Positions 45,057 through 54,128 of a DNA stretch of 64,000 nt are shown here, one piece after another. Below the pieces are notes generated by a model. The model saw nothing but the letters and a program-made list of their open reading frames with translations. It searched no databases and was not told where the DNA came from. The stretch is taken from contig NZ_LT629750.1 in the NCBI RefSeq assembly GCF_900105125.1, forward strand, positions 5,297,001 to 5,361,000, written 5' to 3'. This DNA is from Bradyrhizobium canariense. Its GTDB lineage: Bacteria > Pseudomonadota > Alphaproteobacteria > Rhizobiales > Xanthobacteraceae. Numbering within the stretch: the stretch's first letter is position 1; each line of letters starts with the position of its first letter. The translations under genes and the position numbers were made by a program.

Positions 45057-45439
45057 GCGTCTTCCTCCACTATTTCTGTAATTTTTGCGCGTTTTGGTCG
45101 CCGGCGCGGATCTGCCGCTCGATCTCGACCGGGCACCAGAATGCTGCGCCCGGTTTCAAAGGCTGGCAAGAAGAATTGGACGTTTGAAGAGCACGAAGTA
45201 GAAACGTTTCAACCGTACAACCAAACAAAGAAAATTATTTTCTGCGCCGCTTCGCCTCGATCGTGTCCCGGACCATCGCGACCAAATCAGCGTTGCGAGG
45301 CCGTCGAAGCGACTCGGTAAAAAGACGTCGAAGAGAACAGATACATTGCGACGGATTCCGCTAGGGTTATCCCAATAGTTCTTCTTTAAAACGGTTGGAA
45401 TGGCTGATGCGCCATTATCGAGCGGAACGAGGAAACGAC
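45057..45439. other. intergenic region between hydrolase and PilZ genes
   Basis: 383 bp between divergent genes. An AT-rich core (CAACCAAACAAAGAAAATTATTTTCTGC, about 45218-45245, with AGAAAATTATTTTCT palindromic) and a second one near 45386 (TTCTTTAAAACGG) may serve as promoters. No gene is seen. Confidence 0.45.
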
Positions 45440-45685
45440 ATGTTGGTAAATCGGCGCAGGAGCGAACGTCAGCAATGCAGAAAGGTCGCGAAGATTCAAT
45501 TCGGGACCAGCTCGTTGCCGCGCGACTGCACGATTACGGACGTATCGAACGGCGGCCTCAAGGTGGTTGCCGAATATCCCGAAATTCCCACTGAATTCAC
45601 CATCATATTGTCGACAGGCCACACCCGCCAGTGTCGGCTGGCCTGGCGGATCGGTTGCGAATTCGGCGCTGAATTCATCGACTAG
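45440..45685 (+). CDS. PilZ-domain protein
   Basis: 81 aa from the ATG at 45440, preceded by GAGGAAACGAC. It is a minimal PilZ domain: the c-di-GMP-binding RxxxR is RRRSER at the start, and the second motif is DVSNGGLKV. PilZ proteins sense cyclic di-GMP and modulate motility, pili or polysaccharide output. It lies just before the Tad pilus genes, in keeping with surface-behaviour control, and the cyclase at 5748 is one possible source of its ligand. Confidence 0.85.
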   Translation: MLVNRRRSERQQCRKVAKIQFGTSSLPRDCTITDVSNGGLKVVAEYPEIPTEFTIILSTGHTRQCRLAWRIGCEFGAEFID

Positions 45686-45865
45686 ACCGAAAGCTCTTCG
45701 AAACATCGAAGCCGGCTAGCGCTCCTGGCCACAGGCGCTAAGTCGACCCCAACGAACTCCGCTCAGGTCGCCCCGCGATTGCAACGCAGGCGTGCCGTCC
45801 GTTTAACCGGAAGTTAGGGTTACTGTGAGCATTTCGAGGCCGTTGCTGACCACAGGTCAAAGTAC

Positions 45866-46684
45866 ATGCGCCGACAGTTGCCTGAACAAGATCGCTTCGC
45901 GAGACGTCTTACAGCCACGGTATCGTCCGCGATTTTGGTATTCGGGCTATGCAGCTGTCAAACCGCGGGCATGGAAGATATCACTGGGTCATTGGGCGAC
46001 AAAACCGAAGCAAGTCACACCGCCGACCCCCGGCAGGAAGTAGACATTTACGGCGAGCGCTTTCGCGCCAACCGCAAGGACGCCGATGCGGCGTTACAAT
46101 ATGGGAAGGCGCTGCGAGCCGCGGGGCAGCGGGCGCAGGCGGTCGCGGTGCTCCAGGAGGCGTCGATCGCCAATCCCGGCAACAAGGCGCTTCTTGCGGG
46201 CTATGGGCGAGCGCTGGCGGACAATGGCGATTTCCAGGAAGCATTCGACGTCCTCAGCCGCGCCCACAACCCCGATAATCCTGATTGGCGGATCCTGTCG
46301 GCGCAAGGAACGGTACTCGATCAACTCGGCCGGTACGACGAAGCACGCCAGTATTATGCGAGCGCGCTGAAGATAGCGCCCGACGAACCATCCGTATTGT
46401 CCAATCTCGGCCTTTCGTACCTTCTTTCGAAAGATCTGCCCAAGGCGGAGGAGACCTTGCGCCGCGCCAACGGCCACGCCGATGCGGATCCGCGCGTGCG
46501 GGAGAATCTGGCGTTGGTGGTTGGCCTGCAGGGCCGGATCGCCGAGGCCGAGAGCATCGTGAAGGCCGATCGCCCGCCGGAGGAAGCAGCGGCGAATGTC
46601 ACTTATCTGAGACGGTTACTGGCCCGGAAAGACAACGCGCATACCAACGTGGACAAGGTGGCGGCGGCGGGGCGCCCCGACTGA
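45866..46684 (+). CDS. tadD: Tad pilus lipoprotein TadD (TPR protein)
   Basis: 272 aa. The N-terminus carries a lipoprotein signal with VFGLCSC as lipobox region. From about residue 70 tetratricopeptide repeats follow (DAALQYGKALRAAGQRAQAV, DNGDFQEAFDVLSRA, QGTVLDQLGRYDEARQYYA, SNLGLSYLLSKDLPKAEETL). TadD is the periplasmic/outer-membrane pilotin-like TPR component of the Tad secretion system. It is convergent with cpaE rather than following tadC as in the standard locus. Confidence 0.85.
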   Translation: MRRQLPEQDRFARRLTATVSSAILVFGLCSCQTAGMEDITGSLGDKTEASHTADPRQEVDIYGERFRANRKDADAALQYGKALRAAGQRAQAVAVLQEASIANPGNKALLAGYGRALADNGDFQEAFDVLSRAHNPDNPDWRILSAQGTVLDQLGRYDEARQYYASALKIAPDEPSVLSNLGLSYLLSKDLPKAEETLRRANGHADADPRVRENLALVVGLQGRIAEAESIVKADRPPEEAAANVTYLRRLLARKDNAHTNVDKVAAAGRPD

Positions 46685-46765
46685 CCGCTGACGGATGGGC
46701 GTCGGTTTTCGGACCGCATGATCCGTTACGTCTCACCAAACGCCGCCGTGCCTTCGCGCGAGAAC

Positions 46766-48031
46766 TTACTTTGCGCGCAGCTTCTTCATGATCGGCGATA
46801 GCAACGAACGCTGCGGTTTTTTGGCTTCTTCGCGGCCCGTCAGCCGCCGCGCGATCTGCAGAAACATCTTGGCTGTGCGATGATTGGCGGAGATTTCCGC
46901 GATCATCTGGCCGTTGTTGGCCGCCGTGCCGAACATGCGCGAATCGAACGGGATGGAAGCGATCGACTGGTTCTCGACGGTCTTGGCGAATCCGCGCGCG
47001 TCGATTTCGGGGCGCTTCGGCATGCCGACCTGATTGAGGCAATATAGCGGCATGCGGTCGTTGGGCCGCGACCCCTTCAGCATGTTCAACATGTTCTTGG
47101 TATTGCGTAGATTGGCGAGATCCGGCTCGGCAACGATCAGAATGTCGTCCGCGCCGACCAGCGCGCGCTTGGTCCATCCCGACCATTGGTGCGGAACGTC
47201 CAGCACGACGCAGGGCGTTGTCATGCGCAATGTATCGAAGATCGAATCAAACGCTTCCGCGCCGAAATCGTAGACCCGATCGAGCGACGCCGGCGACGCC
47301 AGCAGGCTGAGGCGGTCGGTGCATTTCGCCAGCAAGCGTTCAACGACCGCGGTATCGAGCCGATCAGGCGAGAAGACCGCGTTGGCGATGCCCTGCAATG
47401 GATCCTGGTTGTAGTTGAGACCGGCGGTGCCAAATGCGAGGTCGAGATCGATGACCACCGAATCCATCGCGAGGTCACGGGCGATCGCCCAAGCCACGTT
47501 GTGCGCGACGGTGGATGCGCCGACGCCACCCTTGGCTCCGACGACTGCGATGATCCGGCCCGCGGTTACAGCCTCCGACGCCGAGAACAGGCTGCAAATC
47601 GAGCGCACCACATCAAGCGTATCGACCGGTCCGACGACATAGTCGTTGACGCCGCGACGCACCAGTTCGCGATAAGGCGCCGCATCGTTGGGATTACCGA
47701 TCACGACGACACGGGTTCCGGCATCGCACACGGTGGCGAGTTGGTCGAGGCCGGCCAGGATGTCGCTGCGGCCTTCGGTTTCCAGGATGATCACGTTCGG
47801 AGTGGGGACCGTGTCATAGGTTTCGATGGCGGCTGCCATGCCGCCCATTTGAACCGAGAGATGGGCCTTGGCGAGACGGCGGTCTTCACCCGCCAATCGC
47901 ACAGCGGTTGCGGTTTGTTCGGTCTCGCAAAAGGCCTGCACCGACACGCGAGGTGCCGGAGCGATGTAATCGTTCGCGGTCGGCGTAATGTCCGGCTGTT
48001 CCTTGGGATCTTGATGGGCGTGACTGATCAT
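46766..48031 (-). CDS. cpaE: Tad pilus localisation ATPase-like protein CpaE/TadZ
   Basis: 421 aa from the ATG at 48031, which overlaps the cpaD stop (ATGA). An N-terminal receiver-like domain (about 60-170) is followed by a MinD/ParA-type domain whose Walker A reads VVGAKGGVGASTVAHN. The usual GKT lysine is replaced by Ala-Ser, the atypical form known from CpaE/TadZ. VVLDVPHQWSGW and LIVAEPDLANLRNTKNML complete the fold. CpaE places the pilus machine at the cell pole. Confidence 0.9.
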   Translation of the reverse strand: MISHAHQDPKEQPDITPTANDYIAPAPRVSVQAFCETEQTATAVRLAGEDRRLAKAHLSVQMGGMAAAIETYDTVPTPNVIILETEGRSDILAGLDQLATVCDAGTRVVVIGNPNDAAPYRELVRRGVNDYVVGPVDTLDVVRSICSLFSASEAVTAGRIIAVVGAKGGVGASTVAHNVAWAIARDLAMDSVVIDLDLAFGTAGLNYNQDPLQGIANAVFSPDRLDTAVVERLLAKCTDRLSLLASPASLDRVYDFGAEAFDSIFDTLRMTTPCVVLDVPHQWSGWTKRALVGADDILIVAEPDLANLRNTKNMLNMLKGSRPNDRMPLYCLNQVGMPKRPEIDARGFAKTVENQSIASIPFDSRMFGTAANNGQMIAEISANHRTAKMFLQIARRLTGREEAKKPQRSLLSPIMKKLRAK

Positions 48032-48768
48032 TTGCCTGCATCGCTGAGTTCGGCCTTGTCGGCCTCCGGATAGGCGGTCGTGGTCGCGTTGCCTTTGCGA
48101 TATTTTTCGAAACCTTCGGTGCGCCGCGCTGTGTAGGCGGGAGTTTCGGACCGCGGTTGCACGAGATCCGCGGGGTTGTCGATCATCGCCGCGAGGTTGC
48201 GTTGGTTGGCGCAACCGAAATTGTAGTATTGCTTGTTCTCGGAATAGCTGGGGTCTGCGATCGACGGTCCGACATCCTCCGGCCACAGGCCGCAGGGTCC
48301 GGCGACGGCCGAGATTTTCGGATAATTCAGCCGGATCGCCGCCAGTTGGCGCGGATCGTCTGGCCGATAGCGATGGACCGTGACCCCTCGCGGCGGCACA
48401 CCGGCTGCCGTCAGCAACGATTGAATTTCGCGAAACGCATCCGCGGCGGCGGCCGCGTTCGGGGTGCCGACCGGCACATCGGCAACGATCGCGCCGGTTG
48501 CTTCACGGCGCCAGGTCTGCGCCAGCCCGATCACGTCGGCGCGTTGGGATGCAGACAGGCCGCCTCGCGCATGCCCGACGAAGATCACGACCGACTGATC
48601 CGCTTCATGAATTGTGATCGGATGACGCAGGCGGTAATCGTCCGGAACGCTCGCGGTCACGACTTCCGTGCCAGTATTTGTGCACGCACCCAGCGCGACG
48701 GAAAGACCAGCGAGCGCACCGAGCAGGCGCAGGGTTCGATGGCGATCGATCGGTGTTATGTCTGTCAT
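48028..48768 (-). CDS. cpaD: Tad pilus assembly lipoprotein CpaD
   Basis: 246 aa. A lipoprotein signal ends at SVALGAC. The CpaD domain shows PDDYRLRHPITIHE, SQRADVIGLAQTWRR, VTVHRYRP, GPCGLWPEDVGPS and NFGCANQRNLAAMIDNPADL. It is thought to act as pilotin or stabiliser of the CpaC secretin. It is placed between cpaC (38 bp) and cpaE (overlap) in one operon. Confidence 0.9.
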   Translation of the reverse strand: MTDITPIDRHRTLRLLGALAGLSVALGACTNTGTEVVTASVPDDYRLRHPITIHEADQSVVIFVGHARGGLSASQRADVIGLAQTWRREATGAIVADVPVGTPNAAAAADAFREIQSLLTAAGVPPRGVTVHRYRPDDPRQLAAIRLNYPKISAVAGPCGLWPEDVGPSIADPSYSENKQYYNFGCANQRNLAAMIDNPADLVQPRSETPAYTARRTEGFEKYRKGNATTTAYPEADKAELSDAGK

Positions 48769-48806
48769 CGTTCTGTCCTCGTCCCGCGTTAGCCGGCGGC
48801 CCCGTC

Positions 48807-50261
48807 TCAGTCAGTGATAAAGCCGAAATTGCACGGATAGCCTGCGACCTGTTCGACGCGGCCGGAAACGCCGTAAATTCGATTGATGCGGGCCAGCAGC
48901 GCCGATTGGGAATCCGATGCGGGCGCAAACCCGTCATCGGGGCGCGACAGCTCCTTCTGGGCAACCGCCCGAACGATATAGGGCGTCACCAACACCATCA
49001 GCTCGGTCTGGTTGTTGACGTAATCCTGGCTTCTGAAAAGCGCTCCAAGAACGGGCAACTGATCCACGCCGGGCATTCCGTTGACGGCTTGCTTGGTCTG
49101 ATCCTGGATCAGGCCAGCCATCGCCATGGAGCCGCCCGACGGAATCTCCAGCGTCGTCTCCGCGCGGCGGGTCTTGATCGAAGGTACCGAAATTCCACTG
49201 ATGCTGATCGAATTCTCGCTCGAGACCTCGGACACTTCGGTCATCACCCGCAGGCTGATCCGGCCCTCGGCAAGCACGACCGGGGTGAAATTGAGCGAGA
49301 TGCCAAACTTCTTGAACGCGATCGACGGGGCGCATTGCCCGACCGATCCTGCCGCCGTGGTTTGGCAGGTCACGCCGGTTGGAATCGGAAACTCGCCGCC
49401 AGCGATGAAGGTTGCGGACTCGCCCGAGATGGCGGTCAGGTTCGGTTCAGCCAGCGTATGAATCAGGCCCGCGCTTTCCATCGCACGCATTGTCGCGGTG
49501 ACCGATGGAGCGGAGCCGAACGTGCCCGTAAGATTGTTGCCCGAGACCAGCGGCCCACCGTTTGCGGTGAACGGGTTCGAATTGTTGAAGGTCACGACCG
49601 TGTTGCCGTAATTCAGTTTGGCGCTGAGATCGATGCCCATCTGCTTGATGATCGAACGGGCGACTTCAGCGACCGTGACTTTCAACATCACCTGGTCGCG
49701 ACCCCTGACCACGATCGAGTTGACGACCTTGTCGGCTCCGCCGACCAGCCGTGCGGCGACATCGCCCGCCTGTTGCGCTTCGATCGGACTCGATACCGAG
49801 CCGGTCAGCACCACGCCATCGCCGACGCCTTCGATCTGGACGTCGGCGGTCGGCAGCGCTTGTTTCAGGGTGGCGCGGACGCCGTTGAGGTCGCGCGTCA
49901 CCGCGATATCATAGGCGGCGATCTGCTGGCCGTCGGAATCGAAGAACACGACGTTGGTCTGGCCAACCGCCGTGCCGATGATATAGGCGCGCTGCGCCGA
50001 ATGGACGACCGCGTTTGCAACCTTGGGATCGGCGACCAGCATATCCTTGATGTCGCGCGGCATATCGATAACGACCGATTTGCCGATCCCGAGTGACAGG
50101 AAGCGCGACTTTTGTCCGCTGGCGGCAATCGTGACGGGGTGGGAATCGGTCGCCGCAACGGGCGTCGGAGTGAGATTAAGCGCTAACGCGGCGACAGCCG
50201 AGAACGACAGGACGCGGACCAGCAAAGCCCGAATCGTCGGCTGATTTCCCCTGCACTTCAT
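48807..50261 (-). CDS. cpaC: Tad pilus secretin CpaC
   Basis: 484 aa from the ATG at 50261. A signal peptide (LSFSAVAALALNLTPTPVAA) precedes the pilus-assembly N-domain (GIGKSVVIDMPRDIKDMLVADPKVANA), a BON domain (VVLTGSVSSPIEAQQAGDVA) and the secretin core (GGEFPIPTG, GISLNFTPVVL, VPSIKTRRAETTLEIPSG, LPVLGALFRSQDY, ELMVLVTPYIV). It forms the outer-membrane channel for the pilus. It lies 34 bp after cpaB. Confidence 0.95.
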   Translation of the reverse strand: MKCRGNQPTIRALLVRVLSFSAVAALALNLTPTPVAATDSHPVTIAASGQKSRFLSLGIGKSVVIDMPRDIKDMLVADPKVANAVVHSAQRAYIIGTAVGQTNVVFFDSDGQQIAAYDIAVTRDLNGVRATLKQALPTADVQIEGVGDGVVLTGSVSSPIEAQQAGDVAARLVGGADKVVNSIVVRGRDQVMLKVTVAEVARSIIKQMGIDLSAKLNYGNTVVTFNNSNPFTANGGPLVSGNNLTGTFGSAPSVTATMRAMESAGLIHTLAEPNLTAISGESATFIAGGEFPIPTGVTCQTTAAGSVGQCAPSIAFKKFGISLNFTPVVLAEGRISLRVMTEVSEVSSENSISISGISVPSIKTRRAETTLEIPSGGSMAMAGLIQDQTKQAVNGMPGVDQLPVLGALFRSQDYVNNQTELMVLVTPYIVRAVAQKELSRPDDGFAPASDSQSALLARINRIYGVSGRVEQVAGYPCNFGFITD

Positions 50262-50295
50262 ATCCGTCGTCCTCTTGGTCACTTCTGTGTCTTGG

Positions 50296-51099
50296 TCACT
50301 TCTGTATGGTCGCCTGGGTGGGGACGCCGTATCGAATGACGTTGATGCTGTTGCTGCGTTTGGGAGTTTGATCGTCGGCGTTGCTCTCGACGATGTTGAC
50401 ATCGGCAATGCTGCGCAGCGCGAGCGACAGCGAGCCGCTCTGACGCGCGGCGCTGAGCGTTGCGGTTTGCTGGGGCGTTAATTCGAGGGTGACGGTCTTG
50501 CCGAGAACAGAGTTCTGGCCGTCTTTTTCCTTTGGCGCCTGGTCGATCGCAAGAACCCGGACGTTAGCCAGGATGATTTCCGAAACAACGATCTCGTTCG
50601 GGTCGGTGTGGTCCGGATTCTTCAGGCGCCCTGAACGAATGACGTCGACGCGGTCGTTCGGCAGGATGAAGCCGCCGGCGCCGGTTTCGGGTGAGATTTC
50701 GGTCGAAACGGCGCGCATCCCCGCAGGCAGGATTGCCGCCATGAAGCCCGATCCATTGCTCTTGACCAGTTTCTGCTCACGGATCGGCTCGCCCGCGATG
50801 AATGGCGCGCGCGCGATCGAACCGGCGATCTGGGTTGTGGCGTCGGGGCGATCGTTGCGGCGGATGAAAGTGTTGCTCGCGGTAGCCGCCGGCCAGGTCT
50901 GCCACTGCAGGTCCTCCGGCTTGAGCGATTGGCCGAGTCCAATATCGGATTTCGCAACCAGAACGTCCACGGTTTGCAGCTGGGCGGCGACCGGTTCGGC
51001 CGGGGGAGGCTTATTTCCAGGCGCACCACTCGCAAGATATGCGGCGACACCGCCGGCACCGAGAGCGATGATCAGGACGACGATGCGTGCAGTATTCAT
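50296..51099 (-). CDS. cpaB: Tad pilus assembly protein CpaB (RcpC)
   Basis: 267 aa. An N-terminal membrane helix (IVVLIIALGAGGVAAYLA) is followed by a SAF/antifreeze-like domain (VDVLVAKSDIGLGQSLKPEDLQWQTWP, GAGGFILPNDRVDVIRS) and the RcpC C-terminal region (LGKTVTLELTPQQTATLSAARQ). It likely bridges the inner membrane and the secretin. It is first in the cpaBCDE run; no cpaA prepilin peptidase or Flp pilin gene precedes it. Confidence 0.92.
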   Translation of the reverse strand: MNTARIVVLIIALGAGGVAAYLASGAPGNKPPPAEPVAAQLQTVDVLVAKSDIGLGQSLKPEDLQWQTWPAATASNTFIRRNDRPDATTQIAGSIARAPFIAGEPIREQKLVKSNGSGFMAAILPAGMRAVSTEISPETGAGGFILPNDRVDVIRSGRLKNPDHTDPNEIVVSEIILANVRVLAIDQAPKEKDGQNSVLGKTVTLELTPQQTATLSAARQSGSLSLALRSIADVNIVESNADDQTPKRSNSINVIRYGVPTQATIQK

Positions 51100-51545
51100 G
51101 CGTTTTACTAACTACTCTTACGCCGGAACGCCTGAACTGCATGGTCATGACAGCCTCAGCCTTTTCCCTGCCCATGACTAAGCAGCAAAAGTATAAGCGA
51201 GCTTGAGAGCGGAGGAGTTTGCGGAAAGGTATTCAGGGATTTATCGGCATGGTGAACGGAGTGTTATCGTTCGAAAACAAATCCGCGGTTTTTCCGGGAA
51301 CGTGATCGTTGCCCGGTCGCGCACCGGCGGCGGATTTTGGCGGGTGCGAGCTTGGAATTCCGCGATGCGCCGCTTATCGCTCATCAGTCCAATAGTCGAA
51401 TCGCTCAGGACGACGCGGGACCTGAGCGTTCGGAAATGCCGCCATCGGCATCGACGGCAATGCCGGTACGGTCGGTGGCGTGCGGGAACGCCACGACGTC
51501 GACGTCTTCAAGAATTTCGGTGCTCTGTCGCGATGCGAAATTGCG
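51100..51545. other. intergenic region between gshB and cpaB
   Basis: 446 bp upstream of cpaB. A pilin (Flp) and cpaA gene would be expected here in a standard Tad locus; neither short Flp-like frames nor a prepilin peptidase were found. Nothing else recognisable was seen. Confidence 0.5.
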
Positions 51546-52493
51546 CTAGGCTTTTGCCTGCTTCGCCTCGATCGTGTCCCAGATTTTCGCTGCGATGTCG
51601 GGCCCGCCGAGCCGCGCGATCGCGCGGATGCCTGTTGGTGACGTCACATTGATTTCGGTCAAGTAGCCGTCGATGACGTCGATGCCGACAAACAGCAGGC
51701 CGCGCTCGCGCAGCGCCGGGCCGATTGTCGCGCAGATCTCGCGCTCGCGCGGCGACAGTTCAGTTGCCTGAGCCGCGCCGCCGCGAACCATGTTGGAACG
51801 CAGATCGTCAGCCGCAGGCACGCGATTGACCGCGCCGGCGAATTCGCCGTCGACCAGGATGATGCGTTTGTCACCATGTTTGACCTCGGGAAGGAAGCGC
51901 TGGATTACCCACGGCTCGCGAAACGTCACCGAGAACATGTCGAACAGCGAACCGAAATTCATGTCCTGCGGCATGACGCGAAACACCGCAGCGCCGCCAT
52001 GGCCGTGCAGCGGCTTCATCACCACCGCGCCGTGCTCATCCCGGAACGCGTTGATCTCGTCGAGATCGCGGGAAATCAAAGTCGGCGGCATCAAATGCGG
52101 AAAATCCATCACGAATATCTTTTCCGGCGCGTTGCGCACGCTGGCGGGATTGTTCACGACCAGCGTTTTCGGGTGGATCCGCTCGAGAAAATGGGTCGAG
52201 GTGATGTATGCAAGATCGAACGGCGGGTCCTGCCGCAGCAGGACGACGTCGAAGGCCGCAAGCGGCTGGCGCTTCGGCTCGCCCAGCGTGAAATGATCGC
52301 CAATCTCGTCGCGTACGGTGAGCGACTGGACCGGCGCCGCCAATTCCTCCCCGCGTAGCGAGAGTTTGTCGGGCGTGTAGTAGGAAAGCCGGTGACCGCG
52401 CTTTTGGGCCTCCAGCAGCAGCGCAAAAGTTGAATCGCCGCGGATGTTGATACGCGCGATGGGGTCCATCTGGACGGCGACATTCAGGTTCAT
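51546..52493 (-). CDS. gshB: glutathione synthetase
   Basis: 315 aa. The N-terminal domain starts [24 protein letters not shown], typical of GshB. ATP-grasp features are [35 protein letters not shown] and [23 protein letters not shown]. It ligates glycine to gamma-glutamylcysteine in the cytoplasm. yraN lies 33 bp upstream on the same strand; rsmI-yraN-gshB is a common alphaproteobacterial run. Confidence 0.96.
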   Translation of the reverse strand: MNLNVAVQMDPIARINIRGDSTFALLLEAQKRGHRLSYYTPDKLSLRGEELAAPVQSLTVRDEIGDHFTLGEPKRQPLAAFDVVLLRQDPPFDLAYITSTHFLERIHPKTLVVNNPASVRNAPEKIFVMDFPHLMPPTLISRDLDEINAFRDEHGAVVMKPLHGHGGAAVFRVMPQDMNFGSLFDMFSVTFREPWVIQRFLPEVKHGDKRIILVDGEFAGAVNRVPAADDLRSNMVRGGAAQATELSPREREICATIGPALRERGLLFVGIDVIDGYLTEINVTSPTGIRAIARLGGPDIAAKIWDTIEAKQAKA

Positions 52494-52526
52494 TTGCTGG
52501 TCCGCAGGTTGGTTTGGAGAAGGATT

Positions 52527-52946
52527 TTACGTGCTGGCGTCGAAGGCTGCTAACAGATGGCGCGGCAAGCGCCGTGGCGCAATCAGCATGGCATCAAAAC
52601 GCAGGTCGAATTCGGCATGTTCGGGATGCGCCATCAGCCAGGCCTGGGCAGCATCGATGATGCGCCGCTGCTGGCGCGGTGTCACGGCATAGGCGGCGTC
52701 ATCGAGGCTGGCGCGGGCCTTGACCTCGACAAAGACAAGTAAATTGCGCCGTCGCGCCACCAGATCGATCTCGCCATAGGGCGTGCGAAAGCGTTTGGCG
52801 AGAATGCGATAGCCCTTGGCCATCAGATAGGCGGCGGCACGGGCTTCAGCGGAGAGGCCGGTACGAAACGCCGCGACGCGCGCGGGCGCGGCGACCTTCG
52901 CCGGTGCGGCCCCCGTTTGGGCGCTGATATCGTCACTCTTCGCCAT
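52527..52946 (-). CDS. YraN family (UPF0102) nuclease-like protein
   Basis: 139 aa from the ATG at 52946. The Holliday-junction-resolvase-like restriction-endonuclease fold is visible: [46 protein letters not shown], with Glu, Asp and the ExK catalytic set ([12 protein letters not shown]), and [16 protein letters not shown]. Its cellular role is unknown. It overlaps rsmI by 14 bp. The first 25 residues are Ala/Pro-rich and not conserved. Confidence 0.9.
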   Translation of the reverse strand: MAKSDDISAQTGAAPAKVAAPARVAAFRTGLSAEARAAAYLMAKGYRILAKRFRTPYGEIDLVARRRNLLVFVEVKARASLDDAAYAVTPRQQRRIIDAAQAWLMAHPEHAEFDLRFDAMLIAPRRLPRHLLAAFDAST

Positions 52947-53892
52947 CTTCGCCTTCCATGGCCGCTTCCTTGGCGAGTTCAAGCGCGCGGGCATAGATTT
53001 CGCGGCGCGGCCGGCCCGAGAGTTCGACCGCATGCGCGACCGTATCCTTGACGCTGTCGTACCTGAGCCGGCTTCGCAGCAAGTCGTCCAGCTCGTCCTT
53101 GGCCATGATTTGCGCATCGGCCGGCGGCGGGCCGACCACCAGAACAAATTCTCCTCGCGTCTCCAGCGTGTCCGCAGCCCGCGCCAATTCGGCAATCGGT
53201 GCGCGCTTGACGTCTTCGTGCATCTTGGTGAGTTCGCGGCAGATCGCGGCGTCGCGCGCGCCCATGGCCTCGGCGAGATCGGCAAGCGTATCCTGCACGC
53301 GGTTTCCGGACTCGAACATGACCAGTGTCGCGTCGATCTTTGCGAGTTCGGCCAACCGCGTCCGGCGCGCGGTCTCCTTGGCCGGCAGAAATCCCTCGAA
53401 GAAGAACCGGTCGGTCGGCAGCGCCGCCACCGCGAGTGCCGCCAGCACCGAGGAAGGCCCGGGCAACGCGATCACGGCATGGCCGGCCGCGCAGACCTCG
53501 CGCACCAGCTTGAAGCCGGGATCGGAAATCAGGGGCGTGCCGGCGTCCGAAACCAGTGCGATGGAGGCGCCTTGCGCCAGCCGCTCCAGGATTTTCGGCC
53601 GCGCGGTCGCCGCATTGTGCTCGTGATAGGGTTTTAGCTGCGCCGATATCGCGTAGCGCTCGGTCAGCCGGCGGGTGATGCGGGTATCCTCGCAGGCGAT
53701 GACGTCGACGCCGGCCAGTGTTTCCAGCGCGCGCAGGGTGATGTCGCCGAGATTGCCGATCGGGGTCGCCACCAGATGCAGGCCGGGCGCCGCTTTTGGG
53801 GCGTTCAGGACCTGGCCGCCAATGGAAAAGGTGCGGGCGGTGAAACCCGCTACGCCTTCCGAGGTATCTGTCGAGGCAGCTTTTGCGCGCAT
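52933..53892 (-). CDS. rsmI: 16S rRNA (cytidine-2'-O)-methyltransferase RsmI
   Basis: 319 aa, with about 30 extra N-terminal residues before [19 protein letters not shown]. The tetrapyrrole-methylase-like SAM fold shows [67 protein letters not shown] and [16 protein letters not shown]. It methylates C1402 of 16S rRNA with RsmH. It is divergent from the PBP-activator gene and overlaps yraN downstream. In E. coli the same three families are also adjacent. Confidence 0.95.
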   Translation of the reverse strand: MRAKAASTDTSEGVAGFTARTFSIGGQVLNAPKAAPGLHLVATPIGNLGDITLRALETLAGVDVIACEDTRITRRLTERYAISAQLKPYHEHNAATARPKILERLAQGASIALVSDAGTPLISDPGFKLVREVCAAGHAVIALPGPSSVLAALAVAALPTDRFFFEGFLPAKETARRTRLAELAKIDATLVMFESGNRVQDTLADLAEAMGARDAAICRELTKMHEDVKRAPIAELARAADTLETRGEFVLVVGPPPADAQIMAKDELDDLLRSRLRYDSVKDTVAHAVELSGRPRREIYARALELAKEAAMEGEDGEE

Positions 53893-54128
53893 GGGATCAA
53901 TCTAGATGGAACGAAGCGTTGACGCCACGATTCGGCCGATGGAAATGCGACCGATTGTCCCCAGTCTGACAACAAAGGAACCGGGGTCTTGCAATCGACG
54001 TGCGCGTTCGATGGGTATAATCCTTTTGTTTCAGTTAACTATTCGCCGGGAATATGCCTGAATCCGCGTCTCCTGATCATTGGGAGGTGGCGTCTGGCCG
54101 ATTTCGGTCGGTCAAGAGAAGAGATGTG

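Noticed and set aside
44043..45320. 425-codon plus-strand frame across the metallo-hydrolase gene
   Set aside because: It is the antisense shadow of the Tat-exported hydrolase; His-rich, non-family sequence.
43069..45510. 14-bp sequence CAATTCGGGACCAG shared by 43073 and 45497
   Set aside because: Short, one copy lies in the PilZ coding region, and flanks show no similarity; likely coincidence.
51203..51652. Open frame of about 149 codons between gshB and cpaB
   Set aside because: Very Arg-rich with scattered Cys, overlaps gshB in the opposite direction and has no ribosome site; it looks like a shadow of GC-rich DNA.
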